DNA of 64,000 nt from Helopsaltes ochotensis. Lineage: Eukaryota; Chordata; Aves; Passeriformes; Locustellidae. The notes beneath the pieces are model-generated. The model had not been told where the DNA came from. It did not search any database and saw only the letters and a list, made by a program, of their open reading frames with translations. The position numbers and the translations under genes were made by a program. Of the stretch, positions 1-13,000 are shown one piece after another. Where the stretch lies: contig VXBM01001087.1 of the NCBI GenBank assembly GCA_013400155.1, positions 124,001 to 188,000 of the forward strand. The letters run 5' to 3'. Every line of letters starts with the position of its first letter. Position 1 is the stretch's first letter.

Positions 1-1700
1 ATGTTTGCGTATTCCAGATAAAATTTTTGGTAGAGTGATGCTACATATTCTTGTTATGGTGTTATGGTGTTATGTCCTTGTAATGTTTGATTCCTCTTTA
101 TAAGATTCTTCTTAAGAATAGCAGTGACACTGTTCTCTCCTTTACTTCCAGTTGCAGGAAACTTCCTTTTGATAATCAGATATGAAGTCACAGATCATTG
201 ATTAGCAATGCCAACACATTTGTATATTTTGTTTTAATTTTCTTTTTTTCTTAAGAAAATGTGTCTTGCAGAAAAATCCTTGACTTGCTTAAATAGAAAT
301 ACAGAGAAGTATAGTACGTGGCATTTCCAAGGGGGGGAACAATTTGATTTCTCTATACAAAAACATTTAGCATATAAATGAGCATGAAAATTTAAAAGCA
401 TCAACACTTATTCCTTTTATATCTGTGAAATTATTTAAAGGTGATAAGCATGGAAGAATTTGAACAGATTTAAAGAAGAAGGTATGTTTTTAATAAATCC
501 ATGGTCTCATCTTTCACAGTAGTGAGTAAGAGGGGAAAATACTTCGACTTAAGCAAAGCCTGACAAAAAAGCTTCCATATACGCTTTTAATGTTGCTCTG
601 GTTCTTAGTTTCAAAATGTAGCAAGGAGTTTCATACAGCTTTCCACACTACTCATTTTTTTTTTCTTTTCCCTAGATTACCTGTGATATAGCAAGGAAAC
701 ATGACCTTTCCTTATTATTAGATCATCCTTCAGGAGGTAGGACAACCACCTGTTCAAGGAAGCTGTAGTCTTCTCCCAGAGTTGTGCAATCTCCGTGCTG
801 GTATTTGAAACCAGAGTTCTACTTGATGCTGACAGCATGCTACATACCTATTCACCAGCATAGCTGAAAAAACTTTCACAGGCTGCTGATAGCTTGCAAA
901 TTTACAGAATAATTGTGTCTGCGTGTAATCAGCCAGGCCTTTCCACAGCCAACGTGTGTTATATTTCTTTTCTGGCAGTAAGGGTTTGTAAGAAATAGTG
1001 AACAAGACAAAAATAATAGGGTGTGGAACTGAAAAGTAACAGAAAGACAATAGAACCAGAATTCAATGGCTCAGCAATCGGTTTATATAAGGCCATACTC
1101 TGAGATATGGGGTAAAGATGATAGGTGAATATGTAGAAACTATGACAGGAAAAACGAAACTCACATTTCATACGTTTAAAGACTGAGTGAGGTATTAGTT
1201 TAGTTGCAACAACATTAGTATAAGCAAACACATAACCAGTTAACTTGAGACACATATTTAATGATTACCTGTTTCCTTAGGCTACAGTAGAACATTAGTT
1301 TAGGCACTTGTTTTTGTTGGAGTGAACTTTTCTAAACACCAAGGCAAAAAATACTAGCAAATATGACATGTGATGGTCAAGTGTAGCTGATGGATACATT
1401 GAATAAGCACTCTGTTACTTAAAAAAGGATTGTGCTTTTTATATTTTTTTATTATCTTGATATACTAAAACTTTTCTTAGCTATATATCCATGTTCTGTA
1501 ACTTTCACCATCCTACTATCAGAAATTGCTGACACAGAAGGAACATTTCACAAGATCTGGAAACAGGTCTATTATGCAAACTGCATAAATAACAATACAA
1601 TGGCTTTTTTTTCCCAACATTAAACTAGTGAAATGCTTGCATTTTTCTTATAATTTCTGGTAACAGTAGCAGTAAGTGATTTCACTGTAGTTTCCTGGAG
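1..1700. other. Unique AT-rich sequence, no gene seen
   Basis: Only short open frames lacking recognisable domains or splice context occur here. A small direct repeat of an 8-base unit (TGTTATGG type) sits near position 53-75. Nothing else stands out. Confidence 0.6.
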
Positions 1701-1714
1701 CACTAGTCATAGGC

Positions 1715-1858
1715 AATGTTGGTGCTGAGCTAGACAATGTGCAGAGAACAGAAACACAATTCCCACCTCAGAGCTCACTCTTTAGTTGAAAGGAAAGAGT
1801 GAGAAGATGGATGGAATCGTATGGGACCCATGAGGCAGAAGTGAGACAATTTGCAGTC
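1715..1858 (+). repeat. Ancient L3/CR1-like LINE 3' fragment
   Basis: The segment follows the recognisable order of the old L3 (CR1-clade) 3' end: a region resembling the 'cagtccctgcc...agagctcacagtctaa' part, here with AGAGCTCACTC near 1770-1780, then a purine-rich stretch, then TGAGGCAGAAGTGAGACAATTTGC near 1830-1854, corresponding to the 'gaggcacagagaggtgaagtgacttgcc' part. It is heavily diverged. The match is from memory of the family consensus, so identity and boundaries are approximate. An L2-type origin is the main alternative. Confidence 0.45.
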
Positions 1859-1859
1859 T

Positions 1860-2940
1860 AAACAATGCCAAGTTTGCTCTTAAGTTTCCTATATGTATTA
1901 TAGTAAAAGAGAATTCCTAAGGATAATTTAAAATACAATTGAATGTGCAGCTATTTACTTCAGAAACACTTCTTAAAATGATTTGATTTCAGCTGCCTGC
2001 TGCTTATGCTGCAACTGATGCAGAATGACACAAGGCAAATCTGTCTTATTTAAACAGATTTTAGAAATATATGGCAATTAATTACTGGTAATAGCAAAAT
2101 AAACCCTTCAGAAAAAAAAATTGTAATAAACACCTAAACAGATAATCATATATTGTAGTAAAAAACTAAAGGAAAAAATGCTCGTAATGAAATGTGAAAC
2201 CTGCTACTTTGACTTGTATGAGAAGCCAGAAGTTTAGATTATGCACCTAAAAATTAACAGCCTATATAGTGAAGGAGCACAACCTCTTTTATTACAGTAG
2301 AGCTCTTCTGCATGTGATTTGCCACACTGGTTGAACAGTTCCTGTTTTGTTCACGTCCAATTGCTTGCTTCCCTTTCTGGGATTCTTTCAGAAAGTGAAA
2401 GAGAGAAGAGTAAAATGCCTTCTAAAAAACAAAGTTATCCTCATAGCAAAGGCTTTGAGTAGGTAATTACTATCAGCTATTGTTGACTTTGGCTTTAAAG
2501 TTGACTTAGACCTTAGCTTTACATCTATCTCATCATAAAGTAATCTTTGAACATTTGTGCAGATACATTGACTTCTTCCCAGAAAAACAACCCACTTTGC
2601 TACACTAAGAGGATGTTGGTTGTAATAATGAAGGAATAAACAAAACTGTTGACTTGGAAGCATCAGTGGAAAGCAATTACTCTTTTCAAAAGCAGTATGT
2701 CTTATTAAAAATACAAAAGGTTTTCTATCAAGAGAATAAAGTATACTAAGGTTTTATTCAATAATTTTCTGAAACTAAGCTTATTGCGTTTCCTTTGCAT
2801 CATTTGTATCATGGGATTACTGTTAAATTATAGACATTATGCCACCATCAAGACCATTCATCCAGACCAGCGTGAGTTGGTGTAGTCTCTTTGACTCCTA
2901 AGATATCATTTTGCTGAAGCACCCACGTTTCATTGATGCC
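1860..2940. other. Unique AT-rich sequence, no gene seen
   Basis: AT-rich DNA with no long open frame and no repeat family that I recognise. The longest frame (2388-2663, minus) has no domain-like features. Confidence 0.6.
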
Positions 2941-2944
2941 AATC

Positions 2945-3112
2945 TAAGTGCGATTGCCTGTACACTGCCACACGCCCAACGCCGCTGACGCTGGGAGCTC
3001 TGTGCTTGTGCTGCTGGGCGCCTGCAGCTCCACCACACCACCGAGGTGCCAGGGAGCGCATCCCTGCTCCCGTCCGGCGACTCCTCCTATTCCTTGCGAG
3101 GAGAGCTGCCTA
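2945..3112. promoter_or_regulatory. Small CpG-rich pocket
   Basis: About a dozen CpG dinucleotides cluster within roughly 170 bases, in a neighbourhood where CpG is otherwise rare. A 73-codon plus-strand frame (2948-3169) crosses it, but such a frame is expected in GC-rich DNA and resembles no family known to me. Just downstream is a homeodomain-site-rich stretch (TTGATTACAGATCACTGTTAATAAAG area, 3150-3175). Together these could be a short regulatory element; that is inference. Confidence 0.3.
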
Positions 3113-5515
3113 TCTGATTTTGGAGCTCTGGCAAAAAGCCTGAGCTCATTGATTACAGATCACTGTTAATAAAGAGCATTTGTAATGCAGCAGTGGTGAT
3201 ACAATCTCCACACGCCAGTTCATGATGGCCCTTCAGTCCCCACAATTAAGTCGTCCAGCAGGCATGCCCCCTGGTACAGCTGCTCTGTCAATCTCATTTT
3301 GTACTACAAATGATCTTAGACCCAGTGTTTGACATGGGGTTTTAACACCAAAGAAGGCAATTCTGCAACTTCAAATGAGCCTAATTGGTTGTGCGCTCAG
3401 GCGTTCACTCAAGCTGCTTCAGTCCATCAGACAGAGATTTCCAACTAATTGAACAGCTCAGAAGGAAAAGAACCAGGGAAATCACAATGCACAATGCACT
3501 GGGCTGCTTGAGAGGTTTTTTTCGTGATAAAAAAACCTTCAAAAAAAGATTTTTTTATTTTGTTTTATTTTTTTTTTTTGTTAAAGCAGCCACCTGTCAA
3601 TTTAGAAAGAGGTTTCGTTGGTACAGAAGCTCTTAATGAGGTATGACCTAAAAATCGGTTTTATTAATAGCACAATCTACAGGTAAAGGTAATTTTTTTA
3701 TTTTTATATCTAAAACTGTTTATTTCAGATTGTGAAATTATTTTCTTTAGACTGGAAAGCTTTTCTCCAGTGGGTAACAATTACAAGGTGATGGGCAGAT
3801 ACAATACCTTTCTTACCTGAGCAATGCCATTCAAGAAAATCTTGCTGCTAAAGTGTGTGAAGTCATTCATGTGTACAAGTGTGGGGACTGGGCTGGGTGA
3901 GATTCTGATCACGTAAATATTTGCCTTCCTTCTTCTTCTTCTTCTTCTTCTTCTTCTTCTTCTTCTTTTTTTTTTTAGCACAGCTGAATTTAAATTTACA
4001 TGTTTGTTCTAGGAAATGATGAATCACGTTTCTCTTCTGAATTGCACCCTTTTTACCTCTTGTTTTCACTCTACTTATTTAAATAACTTTCTTTCAAAGG
4101 TCAATTCAGAGACTTTTGCCCTACTGTTTACATTGTGCATGTCTAATAAATTCATATCTATTCCACAAGTGACTCAAAAATATAATTCATGTAATATTTC
4201 TATTCGGCATTGAAAGTAGTAGTTCACATCTAAATTGATGATAACTGAGTATCTAATTTTTTACAAAAAAAAGAAAGAATGTAAAATATATATTTATTTC
4301 CTTTCTGTTAAAAATTGGAAGAAACTGAAGAGTTTTTGTTCAGTGAATGTGAGCACAAAACTTCATTATTGAAATGATGGTGTGTTCTGGTGAGGAGCTG
4401 ATTAACCTGCTCTAATAAAGATCTTCAGAAGCTGTTTAATTCTAAGTACATAAGTCCTCTGATTTCAAATACCTTGTTGCCTTTGTTGCTATTTGGGTTG
4501 CGGTGGTATGGAGGAGCTGAGCCCACCCTTAAGTCCCTGTTGAATGGCATGTACACTTTGGTCAGTGCTTACCCCCATGAGTAGACAAATCTGAAAGTAA
4601 AAGAAACAGGTGTGTACATCTACATGTATATATACATACACACACACATAGATGTAAAATATAAACTAATTGTTCTAGCTTGTGGAAAAATTCCAGAGAG
4701 TTCTTATAACTGTACTTGATTGTTTTTCAGCAATATTTACACAATTGGATTCTAAAATAATTATATATCTCAGTAAAATAAGACCTCATTTAACAACAGG
4801 GAATGCCAAACTCCAAGAAGTCAATAAGAGTGTTTTTTGTTCCAATGCCAGGTAGTTGTAGCAGCACTAATATATTGTTGTTGCCTTTAAAGCCCAGTAA
4901 CAGTGAAAGAAAACACAAAGCAGTAAATAATTTCAGCTGCAGTCTCATCAACACATATATCCTAACATTTTACAGACATCTATCCAACAGCAACACTTGT
5001 ATTTGACTTCAGTGACAGCAGAATCAAATACTCCAGTTTCATGATCAAAGACTAAATTCTTTCAGTTGAAATAAATGGTGAAGAATAATATCTGCATATT
5101 CAAAATGTACTTTTCCCAATCACCTGAGGTGCCTTGTTGCTCTGGTGTTGAATCGTCACTCAGAATTTTAAAATTCAAGCAAATGTAAGAGGATATAAAC
5201 ATAACATGGTTACTTAAGTAAAATATCCTTTAATTTCAGGACTAGTCACTAAATTAAATTAAAATATCATGATGTTTATCTCTGTGTGGATATGTTTCAT
5301 TCTGAACTATACCCCAAAAATATTTATGTGTAAAATTTAAAGGACCATACTATACATATGATATTGAATGCACTTGTAATACTATAGTAAAGACAGTAAT
5401 TGATGAGTGCCTTCTAAGTCCCCTAACAGTGGGGTGGAGCTGTAGCTACAGGGATCCTTATTGCTGAGCTCAGCAGACAAGCTGCCCCTGTGATTCCAGA
5501 TGTTTCTCCTTTCTT
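3113..5515. other. Unique sequence with short simple repeats, no gene seen
   Basis: Contains the (TTC)n tract at 3930-3976 and a short (AC)n near 4629-4648. The arginine- and lysine-repeat open frames at 3781-4069 are artefacts of the trinucleotide repeat. A consensus minus-strand splice donor (CAG|GTAAGA) at about 3816-3821 has no convincing acceptor partner. Confidence 0.6.
3930..3976. repeat. (TTC)n microsatellite ending in poly(T)
   Basis: About twelve tandem TTC units are followed by ten T residues. It is read as GAA on the minus strand and creates spurious poly-Lys and poly-Arg frames. Confidence 0.95.
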
Positions 5516-6000
5516 TTTCTTTGGCGGGCGCGGGGGCAGGGGACCTCCCAGGATCAGAATGCCCGAATGTCTGAGGTAGAGAATCCACCCTGTGACACTG
5601 GAAACTCAGTAGTCCTAACCCTATAGCTCTGCAAGGAATTCACTTGGATCCTCAGGGGCTGATGGGCTAAACAGATCCATGTTGTCAACTTCCCTAGACA
5701 ATTGCATCTGCCAAAAATCACATGTTTAATTTGTATGCACATACACACAGAATATATTTTTAAACCAAGGGAGAACCCCCCCCGACCCCCCTCGCGAAAG
5801 AAGCTGAAAATCTCAGGCAGAAAAACAGCTGCACCCATTTGTGCTGAGAACTGGCTGAGTCAGCCCTTAAAGCGAGCCCTAATTAATTTGTGCACACGCT
5901 GTAACCAACAAAGAATGGCAACAGCCAGGAGAATGGACTATGTTGAGGGGGATTAGTCCCTAGCAGAAAGGGCGGCTGAGAGAGAGAGCCTGATGATAGC
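5516..6000. promoter_or_regulatory. GC-richer segment with Maf/AP-1-like palindrome
   Basis: Locally raised GC with a few CpGs (5522-5535 and 5777-5796). At 5853-5865 lies a perfect 13-base palindrome, GGCTGAGTCAGCC, centred on an AP-1 core (TGAGTCA) with the GC flanks that distinguish Maf recognition elements. A TAATTAATT homeodomain-type site follows at about 5879-5889. This composition fits an enhancer. Function is inferred from motifs only. Confidence 0.35.
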
Positions 6001-8785
6001 TTATTGTTGCCAGGAGTACAAAAATAATGGGCAGTCTACAACAGAAAGAGAAAAGCAAGTGCTGGTGGAAGTAGTCATCAGGTGTTTGAAGTGATGAAGT
6101 TCATTCCCCCAGCTGTTTCTTCTGGTGTTGAGCCTTAATGCCCATTTGGAACAGGCACAGCGAGAAGCCTTGTTAAAATAATAACATTTGAGTGTGTAAT
6201 GTATTGATGGAGTCAGAAGTTCATGCAAATATCTGTTTCACAGGAGTCTTTTGGACTGACTGGTGTGTTGGGTTCAGGCACTGAGCCTTGGAAAAAGATG
6301 GACAGCCTGATATTTTCACACAACAGCTCTGGCAGACACTTATCTGTGCTTAATACAGACAAGTATCTTGTTGCCTTTATAGCAATCTAAGTGGGTGATA
6401 TCTGAAGAGATTTTTGCCCTTTAAGATGTGTCCATTCTGTAAAGATCCTGTTTTTCATCTAGGAGCCATGGCCCAGTGTTACTAACCCACTAGTAACCTG
6501 GGCATAACTCCAAACTATTGTGCAAGTGGAAACAATCTAAACATACTTCTGCAGTTCCATTGCTTATAATCCAAACAATTATTGTTTCATATTTGATAAA
6601 TATGCAACATATTAGGCTGCCCTTGTGAATATCTCACTATACCAGCTTTTGGAATCACTGTAAATTTGCCAGCAAGAAGTACCAGTGAAAATCAAGGCCC
6701 TGATATTGTGAGTTAGGCACAGAAAACTGATGGTCTGCAAAATCCTGACTCTCTGCTCTCATGTTTTCATTGTTTTGCTTTACATATCCATTATGTCAGG
6801 ACTGGCTTAAACTCGTTAACTGGTAACAGTTGACCAGCGCTTTCTGGAGAAATGAATTACAATTCCAAAACAAACCAAAATATTTTCTGTGACTAGAAAA
6901 TTACCCCATTTAGGAAAAGATATGAGAATGTCGTGCATCAAGTATATGTAGACAAGACACAGAAACGTGTTTATGCATAGAAGGATATATGAATGTTTTA
7001 TCCACAATAAATGTCACCAGTGACTGATAACAGGCAAGGGAAACTATCAGATATTTAAGAATTAATGCTTCTAAAATAACAGAAAATAAAGAAAATCCTG
7101 CTGTTCATATAATTCAGTAAGAAACAAGGGTAGCACAGCTATCAAATACAATGCAAAAATTACTATCAATTCACAAGAATGTTAACCAAAATCTAGTATA
7201 AAAAGGAAATTTGAATCAACACAAAATTGAAAAAGCCCACATCTGCCATATTAAAGTTAACTCCTGAATTTCTTGGTCACAATTTTTGATTTGTAAGGAA
7301 CATATACTGTCCTGATATGAAAAGAGATAGTGTACTTTGAGTACTCAAACTGACTAGTCTTCTGATCAAAGGCATGGAAAAGTTCATATCATGCATAGTC
7401 AAATAACAAAGCGCATTTACATAATCAATGTCAGCTGATGCAGTTAAATGTATTATCATATACAATGTAAGGGCTCAGAACCACGTCATGTTATGGTTAA
7501 AAAAATTAATTAAAAATATCCAGGAGTTCATATGAAAGAAATTAAACTAGTCTGCATCCAAATGGGGCAAAGAATTCTATTTAGGTCCTGTCAGGTCCTA
7601 TTCATGATTGACATATGCCCACTTTCTATCGTGATCTAGTAGAAAATCTAAAATATAAGATCATGGCTTAGGAAATGATGAAAAAAAGATTGAATAAAAA
7701 TAAAACTATGAGGAAAAAAGATTGCCTAACAATGAACCTCTTTTGCATGGAATATGGAATAAACTAAGATCTCAGAATCTGCTGGAAGAACTTACACATA
7801 CTGCATTAAAAAAAAAGCAAAACAAATAAAACCTAAAAAATATTTATTTAATTATATTTAATTTAATATCTCATTTTAATACAAGGGATTTTTTTAACCC
7901 CCCCAAAAATCCCAAAAAGCAATTATCTTTTTCTCAAGCTGCAATTTTCAGCCTCTTGCATCTCTCTTCTAGAATGTAATTACAGGAAAATCCTTTTTAT
8001 GATAAAAGTGCATATTCAGAAGGAACATGAGCCCATCATTTTTTCTCCAATTAATTTTGCTAATATAAAACCCCAAAGTAGACCTTTCATACCAGAAGGG
8101 AGACATTGATCTGGACTTAGGTAACATGAACCCAGAACCACAGTAAGAAATCAGCACAGGAATGAATAAGAAATGTCATCTCATGGTTAGAAGAGAGCAC
8201 AACAGGCAACTTTACTGAAAGTTGTATAATCCACTGTACAAAAAGCAAACTTAAAAACTACTGAAATTTTAGAACTGTCACCAAAATTATTGGTTCAGCT
8301 ATTTGTTAACCTTTCCTTGGATAAATAAAACATATTAAGTTTTCAGAGGAAAACTTTCTGAGCTTGGATAGATATTCAATCTAGCACAATCTTTTTTCAA
8401 AATCTCATATTCCCCCAAACACAGCAAAGCTGAAAACACATTCAAATGATTTGAAATGTTGCTTTGTAATGACATACCGCTTCACTTGGAGTTCAGACAT
8501 ACACCCAGGACTAATTGCTGGCCCCAACAGCAAGCTGCGCAGGACAGTTACATCCATAAAGCCAATCTCATCTATACCATCCTGCCCACAAATCCTCCTT
8601 AAGCCTATTGGGTGCAGATCACAGCCTGGGCCCCCTCCTGAATGTGCCAGTGGACTGCTTGCACATATGGGGCCCTGGCAAAGCTGTGCCAATGAGCACA
8701 GTCAAAGTTAAACATGGAATATTCTGACCCCAGGTCTACTGGGACAGAGAGAGGCAATATAGTCACATAAAAATTAGCTTTGCTT
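6001..8785. other. Unique AT-rich sequence, no gene seen
   Basis: No coding exon or repeat family recognised. It holds a compact inverted repeat at 6471-6503, listed separately. The overlapping frames at 8405-8711 (95 aa minus, 86 aa plus) lie in slightly GC-richer DNA and have no recognisable domains. Confidence 0.6.
6471..6503. repeat. Compact near-perfect inverted repeat (hairpin)
   Basis: The left arm (6471-6484) and right arm (6491-6503) pair over 13 base pairs with a single bulged T at 6477 and a 6-base loop. The stem has a GC-rich base (GCCC/GGGC) and is much more stable than other local inverted repeats. It is too short for a typical microRNA precursor and is not followed by a T-run. 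Confidence 0.7.
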
Positions 8786-8789
8786 CTCC

Positions 8790-8815
8790 TTTTTTTTTTC
8801 TTTTTTTTTTTTTTT
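8790..8815. repeat. Poly(T) tract
   Basis: Twenty-six bases of T interrupted by one C. Confidence 0.9.
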
Positions 8816-9969
8816 CCTTTCCACTATTGAATGCCCTATATTTTGAATCCACTTGTCCTCTTGTCTGACTGACACGACCACAAAAAGGGTTAAGGACAGT
8901 GTTCTGCTCTGAGGTTTGACATTAACCTGGTGGGTGGCTTTGGGCTACCAAGTTAAGCTCTTTTCTGGGGCCAGAATCTCCCCACCTGACCTAGATGTGA
9001 AGTGTGCCAACTCTCTCCAGGACGATCCTTTTCCTCTAGTGGCTACACTGCAGTCCTGGGTGAAGCTCCTCACTGAAGAACATGAACTGAGTAAGACAGA
9101 TCCAGACATCTGTTCCTTGGGTTGTTTACCTGTAAAAGTGTTTTAACATCAAGCAAAGGTGCTTAAACAACATAATTTCCTTTTCCAGGAATGCTGTCAT
9201 ATCCACTCTATTTCTAAGGAATTTTTGTCTTCATCACCAGCCATGTTAGTATCCTCTGCCATACTCACAGGTACATCTCAAAGCTCTCTCTGCCTGAGAA
9301 ACCCCTAATCTAAAGTTTAAGCACAACCAATAACAGCCTCAGATGTTTTCTTCTGCAAAGGAAGAAATTATTTTAAATTTGTCCTTCAGCTGCCTTGGCT
9401 CAGCTTGGGTCCCCTGGTGTATATTGAGCTAGTGGGCTTGGGCAGTGAACTTCTTCCCTCCTGCCAGATTGAGGCAGCCTCCAACAGTTTGCCCAGCTCT
9501 GACTGCAAGATGGTCTTTTTTATGCGGATGTAATGGATGAGGACTCAGGGGCAAACAGTTGACCATTTCATAACACAGAACCTGTGATATGCAAAGGTTT
9601 CATGAAATAAGGACTTATGTTTGATTTCAACTCTGCACTCTCTGTCTGTTCTAATATTCTTTCAAATTGTGTGACAGGTTTGAGAGACACGACAAGAGGA
9701 AAGTGCGTTAAGAGGTGTACAATAGTTCTTTTTTTTTCCAGGAGCAGCACTAACAAGGAAAGACCGTGTTCCTGGCACAGTCCCATAGCAGAAATTAATC
9801 TCAGCCTCTGGGATGATAAGGGAATAAGGCACTTGAAGTCTCATTGCCTTTTCTGAGGACTGCTTTTAATAGTCCAGCCAAAATGACAAAACTGACCAAA
9901 TCATGGAACAGCGCAAACCAGAAGTGTCCTATTTTAATTTTTATTTCTTGGGATTTTGCTTTCTCTATT
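8816..9969. other. Unique sequence, no gene seen
   Basis: Mixed-composition DNA with short frames on both strands (for example 9568-9856) that overlap one another and have no domain features. It ends at the poly(A) tract. Confidence 0.55.
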
Positions 9970-10013
9970 AAAAAAAAAAAAAAAAAAAAAAATAAAAAAA
10001 AAAAAAAAAAAAA
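9970..10013. repeat. Poly(A) tract, 44 bases
   Basis: A run of A with a single T interruption at 9993. It could be the tail of an old retrocopy on the plus strand, but the upstream 300 bases resemble no gene or SINE I know and no flanking target-site duplication is evident. Confidence 0.9.
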
Positions 10014-13000
10014 GTCTTAAATGCTCTCTTTCAGTTTAATCATTCTTGCATGTTTTCCTATAGTGCCTGTGCAAACATTTATGAAACACTTGGTAATCTG
10101 CTAATGGCAAGAGCCTACAAATATTTCTCAAGAGACTTTGGAGTTGAAAATACCAAAGCTTTCAATGGACATGCAAGAAATCATTTCTGTGTGTTAGGGT
10201 TTTTTTTTTTCTCCATAGACCTGGAAACCAATGTGATGGTAAAATATTTATGTGTGATGGCTAGAGGAACAAGCTGCAGTTGAATAGAGGGCAAATGTTT
10301 TGTGGTTTTTCTGTGTTCCTCAAGTCACTTTTCTTTGTCTGAAGACACTAATATTGGTGTTTGTTTTGGTTACTTGGCACAGTTTGAATCTTGATTTATC
10401 AGTTTTTTTCATTCTCTTGGCTTCTGCCTACTTAATGACTTCTCTTTTGGTGATTAATGCTGTGGACTCCCTATCTAAAAAAGCCAAAAACTACCAACCC
10501 AATCAGGCTGCAGCTGGAATGAAAAGCTCATGAGTTCTACCACTCAGCCCTGATCACAAGACCAGAAAATTTAAAAAAAGAGGATTTTCTGGTTCCGGTG
10601 TGTACCAATTTTTTTTTGCACGTATTTATTGCATTCATTTTTAAAAGGAAAGCATCATGTTGTATTATTACTGGAAGGGTACACAACAGAAATTAATTTA
10701 GATGACAGAGTAGCTATGGAAAATCAACAAAACATACATTCGCGGAATATAGCCCATGGATTCTGTACACAGAATGATATATGATCACCTTATGATATAT
10801 GAATCCTTCTTTTTAGAATGAAAAGATTTCTAAGTGTCTTCAATACCACAAAATCTTGGTTTGGCTACTTAGTTGGTTATTCAAAATGGAAGAGTCTTGA
10901 ATTTCATTCATTAAGACATGCAAATATTCAAATCAATGTAAACTGTGACATGAACTGAATGAAGTCAACCTGTTTTGCAGGTGATCATCAGTGCACACAC
11001 ACTTCAGGCAGGTAACTATTTGAAAGTACTTTCTGGCATACACACAAAAAGATAGTTTAAATATTAAAATGATAATTCTTCTCTAAGTAAATAAAATACG
11101 TCATACAAGAGATTTTTTTTTTTACTTATTAATATTATGGAAGGTTACCATATTGTGAAGCCAAATACTATTTTTACATATTGAAATAAGTTGATGTTAT
11201 TTCATTTTTTAACTGATATAGAAAGGGTTTTTGTTTGATGCTGATTTTTATTATTAAATGTTATGATACATGATGGGACTTACCTAAAAGTGATATGTGA
11301 GTATATGATATCGTTACTAGGAATCTTGTCAATCAGTGATATGATTGGAAGATAAAACCAACAAATTATATTAAGCTGTTGGACAAATCCTTGGGGTTTT
11401 TATCCTTCCACTATTTTAGTTTTGGTTTTATCATATTTCTTTTGCTTGCATGGCTTGCTAACTGTGTAGTTTCTATAGCAACCTCCATTGACCATTGAAA
11501 TAATGAAAGCCACAGCAACTCTCCTGCAGTGAAATCCCTCATGCTGACAACACAACTCCTATTTTCTTTGTCCGGTGCTGCCTGTTACTTAAAGACTGAC
11601 TAATTTGTCAAAATACTTGAGCTGTTTGCTAATTACTTTGAAATCTGATAATAGCAGACAGGACATCTAAATTTCAGTGTACCTGCAGATTACTATTGGA
11701 ACAAAGAGTAAAAACAGAAATAATTTTTTCTTCTTACCAGAAATATAATATAACTGTAGAAGGATTTGAAAAATGTATTTGTGATATTGAGAAGAAAAAA
11801 CTACAAGAATGTTGGAAAAAAACCCCAAAAAACAACAAACCTAATTACACAAATTTTAGGGGTTTTAGCTCAGTTCTAAGATTTTTTTAACCTCTGGACC
11901 AATGTGTGTTTGGACTCCTGAATTTGATTCTAAATTAGCAGCAAACAGGATCATGCCTGGATGCTGGACCCAAGAGAAGTAAGTAGAGGATCAGGAAGTG
12001 GTTCTGGTCATTTGGTAGGTGGCACTTAAGCTTTGTATTTCCCTGAATCAATGGTTTATCATGAAGTTAGTGAGCCTTTTACTGTTGGAGGTGACATGTT
12101 CCAGCTGAAATAAAGAGCTAACCACTGATGTTAATTATAGACCCTCTACCACTTCATGCACATTTGAAATAATAATTCATGTTGGTTTGGTAGGAACTGT
12201 ATTTTTTTTAATAAAACTCTTAAAATGGTTATACCATAGGAAACAGGGCTGAACTTTTCATGGCTTTTAGTCAGATGTATCTGTTGCTCTGTTGAAGTGA
12301 AGCTTCCAGACTTCATGTTACCTGTCGAATGGAGGATGGAGAGCACGTGCTCTAGACTCCTGGTTATGTGGGTAAAAAAGCCAGTGGAGGTGTTTGCTTT
12401 GTCCTGCTCCATCTCAACCCAACCCCCTGTAGACACAGAAACAGTGAAATCTTTGGAAAGCAGTTGGGGTGTTTTGCTTCTGAACTACTTTCCAAAACTT
12501 TTCCTTAGCTCTCCAATCTGGGTGGCAGCTGGCAACACAAGTGCATTGGTAAGAGACCATGAGGAGTGATGATTGTTTCTGATATAGAGTGATGGTACTC
12601 TGGTTAGCTTTTACTCTTAGAGTCAAATGTTTTCTTGGTGTGAACTTCTAATTACTATATGTATTTTGCAGTTAGACATAGCACTTACCTAATTTTATAA
12701 AATTTGTTGTTGATTAAATGCTGGAAAAATTGTGCAGCATCAATCAAAATCAGATAATGGGTCCTGATAAATTGCAAAGGCACTTGACAGTTTTCAGGGA
12801 CTTTTCTGTTTTGTAAAGATTGGTTTGAAACCAAACCAGACACTACAAAAATTCTTTATTGTGTGCTTTTATATTTCCTTAACACTGCAAAATGTTACTT
12901 TTGGGCCTTTTATTTGCTGGCATGATTTAACCTTTTTAAAAGTAGCAAAATAAAGGAAAATGAAGGGACAAGAGTAAAACCCAAGAGAGTCAAAATACAT

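Noticed and set aside
3781..4069. Poly-Arg and poly-Lys frames that could suggest a nuclear-localisation or RNA-binding protein
   Set aside because: They come from the (TTC)n microsatellite read on the minus strand.
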